Part shown: in pieces, positions 24,288 to 36,345 of the stretch
How the letters are laid out: every line of letters starts with the position of its first letter
Position numbering within the stretch: position 1 is the first letter of the stretch
Source: Hexactinellida sp. DTS-2022
Taxonomy: Eukaryota; Porifera; Hexactinellida
Length of the DNA stretch: 64,000 nt
Assembly (NCBI GenBank): GCA_028753945.1
Contig: JAPNXP010000002.1
Coordinates: 15,499,330-15,563,329 of the forward strand
Reading direction: 5' to 3'
Position numbers and translations under genes: made by a program
Notes under the pieces: model-generated
Seen by the model: the letters and a program-made list of their open reading frames with translations, nothing else
Told to the model about the DNA's origin: nothing
The model's database searches: none

Positions 24288-27200
24288 ATTGTTGTTATTG
24301 TGTTGTTGTTGTTGTTATTATTGTGTTGCTGTTGTTGTTGTTGTTGTTGTTATTGTATTATTGTGTTGTTATTATCGTGTCGTGTTATTATTATTGTTGT
24401 TGTTATTATTATCGTGTTGTTGTTGTTATCATCGTGTCGTGTTATTGTGTTGTTGTATTATTGTGTTGTGTTCTTGTTATTGTGTTGTTGTTGTTGTTAT
24501 TGCTGTTGTTGTTTTGTTGTTATTGTTATGTTATTATTATGTTGTTATTATTGTGTTGTGTTCTTGTGTTGTGTTCTTGTGTTGTGTTCTTGTGTTGTGT
24601 TCTTGTTATTATTATTGTGTGTTGTTATTATCATGTTGTTATTGTTGTTGTTGCATAGTCTGAAGTCGGATACCCAGATCCTGTTCTCTTACCGGGGGCG
24701 GAACTACCTGCACCTGGCCTGTGAGCAGAACGACCTGGAGATGGTTAAGCTGGTCCTGGCCTGCGCCCCCAAAGGGAGACCCGGGGCAGACATTCTGGAC
24801 CTCTCGGTGCCACTCGTGACCCTCACGGACCACGACAACATGACCCCCATACACACCGCCGCGAGGAGGTGTGATAGCCAGGTACATAGCGCATACCGCA
24901 GGGTTGCTATAGAAACTAGATCAGGGGTTATCTGGCCGGCACTTTCTTAGGAAGATAATTTCGCCCACACCCAATATAACATCTGTTCTATAACAGTTAA
25001 AATCGGCATTTTTGCACTTTCAGACAAACACACGACTATTCACTGATCGTGTTTCTTTTCTACGTAATTAGGCAAATTGTATTGTTCGATATTAATATAA
25101 ACAGGATATACCGGCTTATATTTAAGTGCCGATACACCACCTACTTAAGTGCCGGTGTAGCACCAAAACGAACAAGCGAGATAAACCCTTGTAATAACTA
25201 ATACTGTGTACATATCTAGATACTATACGCCTGTGTACATATGTACATACAATACGACTGTGTACATATGTACATACAATACGCTGTCTGTAGATCCTGG
25301 ATCTGCTCTTGCGGGAGGTGTCCGCCTCTGAGAAGGAGATAACGCTCCTCTCGGAGAGCAGAGAGGGGTTCACGCCTCTGCACTACTCCGTGGACGCGGG
25401 GCGGCTGAGTAACGTTAAGCTGCTCCTGGCGAGCGGGGCCTCCCCTCTCTCCTCCTCCCGACAGCAGCAGATCTCCTCTGTGCACCTGGCAGCGCTCAGG
25501 TGGACTAGCCGGGCACACAACGACATACTCACTGAGCTACTCATGTGGGCTAAAGGTATGTGAGAGTGACGCTATACACCCTAGTACAACACAGTGTACT
25601 ACAGTGGATGTCGGTTATAAGAACATAGTCGGGAACTGCATATAGTTCTTCTTATAACCGGCATAAATTATATAGGGTACGTATATGGCAACCGTTTTCC
25701 AGTAGAATGTTCTTATAACCGATATGATCTGTATTTACACAATGTATTCTCGACAAACACGTCGTGAAGGCTAAACCAGGCTTTCACCCAGGAAAAAATA
25801 CCGCGCTCCTAGATTTTGTTAGAGCTCGTTCAGTTTTCATTTTGTACGCCTAGATTAGTCATCTTGTATTAAGTCTATGGGAGCATCTCCCGATATTGTA
25901 GGTCTAGAATCGATTTTTGTACGCCTAGATAAAAATGGATAACACCCTGGGCTAAACTAATATAATTTTGTGCCGAATGGTGCAACATACTATATATGAT
26001 ATCACAACACGCATTCCATATGCCGCTGCTGTATCCAGGGTACGACCCGGCCGTGGTGGACATCCGGGACTCTCAGGACCGCTCCCCGCTCCACTACGCC
26101 GCCACTTACGACCATCTGCAGTCCGCGACCCTCCTGCAGAGCTATGGGGCCAATCTGGACTCCATAGACAGGGACGGGAACACCCCGCTCATAGTCGCAG
26201 CCTCCAAGGGGGCCAACAAGGTGCTGGCCTTCCTGCTCGCACAGGTGAGTATATTTATAGCTCTGCGGCATTTGAGGGGTCGATAGGAACAGGAATGGTA
26301 ACACCAAGATTATAAATAATATCATAATCAAAATGAATTGATTTACAGTTGATTTTACTATTTGGAAAGCACGAATCTATTACAATCGTAGTTATTTCGA
26401 CGTAGTATTGCAAAGTATAATCACTGCGCAATTCGCAATTGAATAGCTTTCAAACAATTTGAGTTAGTATCTTCATTCCAATCAATGATGTACATTTCCC
26501 GATCAAAATCATTACAGTGGAATTGCTTTATTAGCAACTAGCATTTTGCATGAAATTTAGTTGCTAATAGGCGAAGTTGCTATTAGGGGAACAGAAATAA
26601 CATTAAAAGCTCGCTTGGGACTTAAAATAAACTGCTAATAAAGCAATTCCCCTGCAATCTTAACTTTCTACCCCCCGGCAGGACGCTGACGTCACAGCTC
26701 AGAACCACCGTGGGCAGAGCGCGCTGCTGGTGTCTATAGAGGAGGGCCACTGGAAGACGGCGCGCGAGCTGCTCTCCTGTCCCGAGGAGGAGACCCGCTC
26801 CGTCCTGGTCCTAATCCCGGACGACAGCGGACAGTCTCCGCTGCACGTGCTCTGCAAGGGCGCCGGGGACTATAGGACCGTACAGATGCTGCTGGGCCTA
26901 CACGCGGATGTACAGATGCACGACAAGAACAGACGGGTGCGTACCCCTGTCCCTATAACCAGTGTATTATACAGAAATTTGTAAATACGCTCCTGATCCT
27001 GGTATGATGTAATTATCATACGCCTAATCACAAATTAATGTCACGGTATAGGACAAAATTCCAATTTTTCGCGCTCCTAATTACTTTTTTCCTAAAATCA
27101 TACTCCAAAAGGAGTATGATTTTAGGGCAGTTATAGGCAGGGAATTATCGCGCTCCTGGATAATTCCCTGCCTATCACTACCCCTATAAATACCCCCTAA

Positions 27201-28817
27201 CTATAATTCCCTGCCTGTAGATCCCCCTGCACTACGCGTGCCACTTCGGCTCCTACGCGATGGGGTACCGGCTGCTGCAGGAGGGGGAGTGGGGCACCAT
27301 GCTTAACGAGGCTGACCACAAGGGGCTCACTGGTCTGCACATGGCGGCCCGGAGGGGGCACTACGACCTCCTCAGACTCCTGTTGCAGAAGGGGGCGCAC
27401 ACTACAAAGTCGCTAAGTCACGACTCTCCCTTCTCCCTGGCCTGCAAACACGGACACCTCAAGTGCGCACAGCTACTGTACAAGGTTAGATCCCAGTCTA
27501 TATAGCTATATAGCTATTCTGTACAAGGTTAGATCCCAGCCTATATAGCTATATAGCTATTCTGTACAAGGTTAGATCCCAGTCTATATAGCTATATAGC
27601 TATTCTGTACAAGGTTAGATCCCAGTCTATATAGCTATATAGCTATTCTGTACAAGGTTAGAACCCAGTCTATATAGCTATATAGCTATTCTGTACAAGG
27701 TTAGAACCCAGCCTATATAGCTATATAGCTATTCTGTACAAGGTTAGAACCCAGCCTATGGTATAGGGGCTATTCCTATACAAGGTTAGGCCCCAGTATA
27801 TAGGTATATGGTATTGCTATTCACCTCTGCCAATGATTAATTTAGAATATATTTCGGAACAGTATATATGACAGGATTGCCATTTTCAGTTCACAAAGCA
27901 CCTAATGTGTATACCAGTGGCCCCAACCTGGGGTCCACGGTTGAAAAGGTTGTGATCTCTTGTGTAGACTAACGACACTATGCTGAACTGGCAGAACTCG
28001 GAGGGACACACGGCGCTGCACCAGGCGGCCACCAGCGGACACAAGGACACGGTGCTCTGGCTGCTGGACATACGCAGCATGCTCCTATGGGACAACGCGC
28101 AGAGGTCCTTTGCAGACCTGGCTATAGAGAGGCGGGAGCAGACCCTCATGGCAGCTGTGCTAGAGCACGAGAGGTGATGTGGAACTAACTTATTATAGTT
28201 CCATATTATGGTGTCTGTAGGTGGCGCGAGGTTATGGTGCTAACGTCCCCCATCGCCCCGCCCCCCTTCGTGTCCCTCATAAAGTTCCTCCCGGAACTGG
28301 CCAAGGTAGGACACATTAACCACTTGACACCTTAACACCTGTGATTAATGTTGTGTCAGGTTATTCTAGAGAGAGCTGTCACTAAGTCAACTGAACCACA
28401 CGACCATGTAGACTATTTTGTAAGTTGTTGTTGTTGTTGTTTGTTTGTAGTTTGTTTGCTTACTTGTATGTTTACTAGTGTGTTGTTGTAGTTTGTTAGT
28501 GTGTTGTTGTTTACTAGTGTGTTGTTGTTGTTGTTGTTTACAGTGTGTTGTTGTAGTTTACTAGTGTGTTGTTGTTGTTTACATGGTACGTTTACAAGTG
28601 TGTTGTTGTTTACATGGTGCGTTTGCAGGAGGAGGTGGAGTTCAGCTTTCTGACGGCTAACAGAGGAGAGGAAGAGTTCCACAGAACCTCCTCAGCTGTC
28701 TCCAGACACCACATGCAGAGACTGCAAACCAAGGGAATGACAACACTCAACTGTTAGTTGTTGTTGTTGTTGTTGCTATTGTTGTTGCTATTGTTGTTGT
28801 TGTTGTTGTGTTGTCGC

Positions 28818-28851
<34 letters not shown>

Positions 28852-31800
28852 ATTAGTGTTGGTGTTGATGTTGTTGTTGTTGTTGTTGTTATTGGTGTTG
28901 TTGTTGTGTTGTCGCTGTTGTTGTTGTTGTTGTTGTGTCGCTATTGTTGTTGTTGTTACCAGGTGTTGTCACTAGCTATGTCCAAGGCCCCCAGGCCCGA
29001 GACGAAGAGACCGAGTCTCCTCTCCAGACTCAGGTCCCACTACTCGGTTAACAACCTCATGCGGAACAGATTCGAATACGAGAGGAGCTCCCTATACGCG
29101 CTGCACGTAAGAACTATGTTGTATGCCATTATGATGTCTGTATGTCTGTCTGTTTGTATGTTTGTTGTTTGTTTGTCTGTTTGTTTGTCTGTCTGTCTGT
29201 ATGTCTGTTTGTTTGTTTGTTTGTCTGTTTGTTTGTTTGTTTGTTTGTTTGTTTGTTTGTTTGTTTGTTTGTTTGTTTGTCTGTCTGTTTGTTTGTTTGT
29301 TTGTTTGTTTGTTTGTTTGTCTGTCTGTCTGTTTGTTTGTCTGTTTGTTTGTTTGTTTGTTTATCAGTCTGTTTATGTCTGTTTATGTCTGTTTGTTTGT
29401 CTGATTGTTTGAGTTAATTGTTTGAATTGATGGAGGAACTGACAAAATCTACCTAGGTTTTAAATGTATCAAAGTGCAATCTTAACATCTCCACTCTCAA
29501 AAGGTGAGAAGACCTTTGGTCAATTAATTAGAGGCTTCTTAGCATAGTATCAGCCATAGGCGTCGATATTTTTGGTATCCTTTCAAATCTGGGGGGGCCA
29601 AAAAGTTTATCTCTATACCTCATTATTAATATTCATTACACAATTAACAATAAATGAACAATTTGTTTTTGTAACACCTTGCGAATGAATCTGTAGAATG
29701 AATAATCGCATTCATTGTAAAAAACAATCAATCTATGAAACATCGAGGTTAATAAACTGGGGGGGCCTGGGATACTCGGCCCCCCCAGTTTTCAAAACTA
29801 GGGGGGCCTGCCCCCCCTGCCCCCCCCATTAATGACGCCTATGGTATCAGCTATACAATACTGTATATACTATATACGATACCACTCAATAGCCTGGTCT
29901 TAAGATGTTGTTGGTTACCATTATGCCCCCGTTATGTTTTGTGGTTATATTTTTTTAGAACGCTTTAATAATACAATTAAGGCCGTATAAAATAAATAAC
30001 TTGTTTATCATCCCCGTCCGCCCCAATTTTAACTACCCGTCCGGATCTATTTTATTATTATCTTATGAACCTAATCGTACAAAATATAAGCAATAACTTG
30101 TGTAAAGTACCAACTATGTATTAATTTTTAATAAGTTCTATATTTTAGAGCATTACTTTAATTATATGGCATTGTCATTTTATTTTCTAATTAAATTAAA
30201 TATTTATATTTATTTTTTGGCATAGGATGATGTTATTTGCATATTAATAGAAATAAAAAATAAAAATAAAATCCCGTCCGCCGTCCCAATTTCTCGAAAA
30301 ATATGGATGATAAACAAGTAATTTATTTCATATGGCCTAACAGAAAATATGCAAACGAAACTTAGTACCAGAAGAAGCACAAATAATCTTGTTGTTGTTT
30401 GTCACTGTTATTCCTCTGGGCATTATTCTCCTATCTTCTCCCTGCGTATTTCCCAGTGTGTGTAGCAGAGCTCCTTCTCGAGAGAATACTTTAATGGAAT
30501 TAGCTGCTGAGTCGCTAATGAGGATATTCTGCTGTTTGTCGAAACAGAAGAAGTATCCTCTTACAACTTGTTCGTTTTCCCATCTGCCACTTGTTATGAG
30601 GGAGCGGAGTTTCTCACCAGATTGTGAGAACACATGGACACACGGGTTGTCACTACAGCTGAGAACAAACACCTCATTGCCCAGTAGTTTGACGTCATAT
30701 GGCTTTGTCATGCTGGCATGCGAGATGGACATTTGTAATTCGAGTTTATTTGTCATTACTACTACTCTGTGATTACCGCTATCTGCTACGAACACAGACC
30801 CGTTAGGCGCTACTGTGAGTTGGTGAGGAGAATCGAACTCTCCCTTACCAGTTCCTTGCTTGCCTACCTTAGTTATTAACCGGAAACCTGGCAACTTAAA
30901 GTGGAGAATGGAATGCAGGGCTGAGTCGCTCACATACACCTCATCCCCATTAATGGCTATGCCTTCTGGCTGCTTAACTTGTCCCTTACAGAATGTATTA
31001 ATGTATTCTCCGGTAACAGAGAATACATTAATACAACCACTGAATGGAAATAATGGATATCCGTTCGCTACGTATATGAGCTGAGTTCGCTCATCGAAAG
31101 CTATTCCTTGAGGCCAGAAAAGTTCTCCCGGACCTGTTCCTTGCTTCCCGACTGAGATCCGAGGGTGTAGGAGTGCGGGGTAGTTTGGAATTGGAACTGG
31201 AACTATCTCCCTCTCTGCCAGGTGTCCCAGTGCAGAGATGGTCTCCTCCAGCTGTCGAGTGTGGCACTCAAACAACACCTCCACTTCTCTCTCCGACACC
31301 TCCAGCTGTGCCATCCGAGTCTCGATCTCCGCTACCATTCTCTCCCGCATGGAGCGGAGCAGGTTCTCCTTCATTTGGGTTTGGAGATGAGCTCTCGTGT
31401 CGGCCAGCTCTCTCACCGTCCGAACGCGAGTTGTGGTCGCGGCGCGTCTCTCCTCCTGTCTCTCTCGGTGCTCAGCGATCAGCTGTTCCCGTCTGCGGTT
31501 GAGACAGACGATCAGCTGATCGAACTTCGCGTGAATGCGAGCCTCGATCGGGTCCGTGGGGAGGGGAACTTCTGGGTACCGTTCTGCCATTTGTGCTTTG
31601 TTCGTTGCTTGATTGTTTGTTGAGTATAACTTGTAAGAAACTATCGCATTACTTATACTACATAGGCAACTACCTCGTGACAGAACTGAATGGAACTGAA
31701 AGTACAGATTACACTTAGTGGGGTCGCGTGGCAGTTCTATATTTAATTAATTCTATTATTAGCTAGCTTCCTCTTGCTGGTCAGCTTCCTATAGTTCTGC

Positions 31801-34800
31801 TGCGTGGTGACGTCATCGGGGAACAGCTGGAGAGACCGCGCGTAGCTCTCGGCTGCCAGCTCCGGCTTGTCCCACAAATGGTACAGCACCCCTAGGGGGC
31901 ATATGTATATATTATAGCTATGCCTACTGTATTAAGGCATGCACCATGCAATGTGCATATCAGGAAATTATACAGGACTCAAGTTGAACGCTCCTAATTG
32001 CCCTAAGGTCACTAGAGTATGTATTTTGTACGCCTAAAAGGTTAGTTTTGTATTACTCTACGTGGAGTTTCGGCAGTTTTCGCACTCCTAAACGCAAACA
32101 TAGCCAAATTTATACGCCTCTAGGCGTATGGCGCGCTCCTGGATAAACCCCTGGTGCATATAATATAGTAGTTGGCGGATATACGAACACCGGTTATAAG
32201 AACATTCTACTGGAAACGGTTTCCATATATCCTATATAATTTATTCCGGTTATAAAAGAAAATTATATGCAGTTCCCGACGATGTTCTTATACCTGGCAT
32301 CTACTGTATGTTGCATGAAAACAATTATATTTCCATGCAACAAATTGATAGAACAAGTTGCATTAACTCAACACAGTGCAATAGATTGCACTGTGTGTAT
32401 GTTGTTATTACACGCAGGCTAATACAGCACTACAGTACCTAGATTGCCGTGGTAGTTGTGTTTGTCGGGCCGCATTAGAATCGCCTGTCGGTAGAGCGCC
32501 TCCGCCTCGGGGTAGCGGCCCTGCGCCCCCAGCAGGTTCCCCTTCAGGTACCGGAAGTGGTCTCCCGAGGGGAACAGCCCGATGGCCCTGTCGAGCTCTC
32601 TCTCCGCCTCCTCTACAAGCCCAGAGGTGTGAAGGGACAGACACAGGTTAGCCCAGGCCTCCGCGTGGCTCTCTCGCAGCGAGATGCTCTCTCGGAAGGC
32701 GTCCTGCGCCCCTGGTGCGTCCCCCCGCGCCAGGTACAGGTTCCCTAAGGGGTATAACCGGAACTGACACCGGAACTAAGTTCCTATCAGGGTATTATAC
32801 AGCCATTTGTATGTACACTCCTAATCAGTGTATTATACAGGCGTTTGTAAATAAGCTCCTAATCCTGGTCTGATCCAATTATCATACGCCTAAATCACAA
32901 ATTAATGTTACGGTATAGGAGAGTATTCCAAATTTTTAATTTTCGCGCTCCTAAATACAAATTTTCCAAAAATCCTACTCCATAAGGAAGCTCGGTAGGT
33001 TTTGCCAGTTCCTCAATCAATTCAAACAAACAAACAAACAGACAAACAAACAGATAAACAAACAAACAACAGACATAACTGGAACTATAACCGGAACTAA
33101 CACCTACCCAGGTTGTACAGTGCGTCCGGATATCTCCTCCTGTGTCTGATAGCGGTGCGCAGACTCTCCTCCGATTGGTCCAGCTGTCCCAGGGCCGTCT
33201 CTACGATTCCCTTATTCATCCAGGCGGCTGCGAACCCAGGGGACACCTTAACGGCTCTGCTTAGGAGGGCGTGAGCCCCTGTTAGGGCGCCCCGGTCCCG
33301 GAGGAGGTTCCCTAGGTTGTTGAGCGCCTGGTCGTACTCAGGGTGCAGCCTAAGAATGCTATAACAATAACAGAGTAGGTTGTGTATGCCTATACCTTCC
33401 ATTGCCATTACTCCGTTACTATTAATCAGTTACCGTTGCATCAAGGTAACGGATTAACTGAACAAAGTTTCGGTTACGGGAGAAATATACCTGTTATAAC
33501 CCTATATCTACCTTATGGCTATACAGGTGTGTCTAGCTATAACCTGTCCCTATAACTACCTTATGGCCTCTGTGTACCTCAGCTCCGCCTCCACTTGGCC
33601 CCCCCGCTGCGCCACTACGTTAGCCACGTTGTAGTGCACCTTAGCATTTCCGGGACACACAGACAGTCCGCTGCGGTAGAGACGCTCCTCCGAAGCCCAA
33701 TCTGCGCTCCGGGAATAGGACCTACACAGGACACACCTGTTAGCTAGCAGATAGATAGATATAGCGTAGTAGCAAGTGTATGGAAAGTTTGCATCTATAG
33801 CAAGTTCTATAGCAAATTGTATGGCAAATTCTATTGGAAGTTATATTGACAAGCAAACTTGTAGCATGCGACTTGCTACTACGCTACCACTTTAGTTAGT
33901 TCCCATTCCATTCCCCGGTTGCGTACCTAAGCAGGAACAGCAGACATAGACAGCCCATAGGTCCCTTGAGCCAGGGGGCGCGGCGGGCCCCGAGTGCCAC
34001 CAGAACGCAGCTGCCCATCGAGGGGAGGAACAACGTCCGCTCCGCCAACACAAACCCGACTCGGAAGAGAAGGTTCGAGGCCGGGAAGAACGGAACTATA
34101 ACCGCCACCAACGCGCCCGTTAGTTCCACATTCCTCGCATTCCTGAGACTCCCGACGCATCTCCAGGCTAGCGCCGCTGCTAATACTAACATAGCCAGAG
34201 TAGCCGCATTCCTATGGTCCCATAGCGTAACCACGAGCGGGACGCAGCCCAGCGACCAATCAAAACACAGCCAGAAGGGCAGCGCCAGGAGGTACGCGTT
34301 GAGGCTCCAAATGTATAAATAGGAGAGAGCTCGAGTCGACCAATCGGCTGCGAAGGAAGCTGGGTTGTCTCCTTCCTGTTTGCAACTTGTTGTTGTTGTT
34401 GTTTGTTTCTCTAAGTTAGTCATAACTCACTTGGAATGTCGGAGTCGTCCCTGCCATCACGCGCCATCTGAGCCACAGCAGAGAGGCTCCCAGCGCCGCG
34501 TACACCGCCAGGCGACACAGCTGCCACTTCACACTCCACTTCGCCTTCCCGACGGCCGCAAGCAGTCCCTCCCACACAGCGCAGACCCCCAGCGCCGTGA
34601 GGCCCTGCTCCTTGCTAAGCATGGCCAGCCCGGCCAATAGGATGCCCGCTATTAACCAGGCCATACCCGCAATCCCATTGGTCAGGGAGCGGCGCCAGGC
34701 GAGCACGGCCAGCAGAAACAGCAGCGCGGACAGGAGCTCCGCGCGACCGACCAATCCGCTCACGGGCTCTGTGTGCAGCGGGTGAGTAGCGAAGAGCAGA

Positions 34801-36280
34801 GCCGACCAATCAGCTGTATCGCTGCTGCCAGTCAGTCTACAGAGGTGTCAAGTGGTCAAGTGGTTAGGTGGCGCATCAGAGGTGTCAAGTGTCAAGTGGT
34901 TAGGTGGCACATCAGAGGTGTCAAGTGGCGCATCAGAACAAAGCCTCCTCACACCCGTGGGTCGGAGTCGGATTATTTCATCACCTGCTATAGCTATCAC
35001 TCGATTGGCCGCAGCGCTCTTAGCTCTGCTGCCGGAAGCGGGAAATGGGCGGGTAACAACTCACCTGCTCACCGCGTGTCTGTAGAGCATGCATAGCAAC
35101 GCGTAGAGGCAAATGTTATGCAAGTGAAACACAGCTGGCAGCAGCCGTCCGGCGCCCAAATAGGCGTCCAGTCGGAAACTGAGCACTGTGATTGGTCGGT
35201 AGGACTTGTGGCTGCGGTTGGACCGGATGTCGTTTCCCCAGAAATCGTGCGAGAAGAGTTCCCCTATGGGGCTCTCCCCTGTGACGTCACTGTTCCCCAG
35301 AATCGCCTCCGCGTCGTCGAACACGAATTCCCCGCCCAAACTGGGCGCGTTGCTAAGCACAGCACATACCGCTACCGTTGCTAGGATACGCAGCATGCTA
35401 TTTGCGAGATTATTATTGTTGTTATTGTTATTGTTGTTGTTGTTGTTGTTTAGACTATGATAGAGCAGTACCGCATCGGGCTGCTTACTCACCCCGTCAC
35501 CAAGAGGTACCTGGACTACAAATGGTTAGTTCCTGTTTGGCAGAGGTGCGAGTATTTATACAGTCGACTCCGCTTAATAGAGTCACCTCGGGACCAGGTT
35601 GTTTTGACCCGATTAAGCGGAGAAATGGATTAACAGGTGGCTCTATTAAGCGGAGTTGACTGTAGTATTTCCCTTAGGCGAACCTACGGTCGGATCTACT
35701 ACACGATAAGCATTCTGCCGTTCTTCCTGTTTCTGTTTCTGCTCACCGTGGAGGTGTTCTACGCCTACTACTACACCGCTACGACATTCCGGGACTCCGG
35801 TATGGTTGCCAGGAGCAGTGGCAGCTGTTCTTCCTTCTACCAATTCAATCGAACTAAGCTTATTGAGCGCGGGCACACCGAGGCCAACCTAGCGACCACC
35901 AACTTCCTATGGAATGCACACATCACCGACAACGCGACCATTCTCAGCTCAGAGGATAACCTCACTTGCGAATGCCATCCTGTGATCGCGCTAGTGAGTT
36001 CACACCTGTACAACAACAACAACAACAACAACACAATAACAACAACAACAACAACAATAACAACAATAACAGTCCTAAAATTAGGCACGCGACATATGAT
36101 TTTATAGTCGGGAATAACTATCATGTGTGTTTGGCTAAAACCTTAAGCAAAAACAAACTGTGCAACATCTCGTTTTGTAAGAGGCTAGAATTAAAGTTTT
36201 TCCGTATCGGTACTTGAAAAGTTATTCGTATGTCAGTTTTGCTGTTTTCCATACGATGGCCATATGGACTAAACAACACC

Positions 36281-36345
<65 letters not shown>

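Noticed and set aside
23778-24663. Long poly-Val/Leu/Cys open frames
   Set aside because: Translations of the GTT/ATT microsatellite in TRPA1 intron 5; splice signals and phase place real exons at 24064-24250 and 24659-24881.
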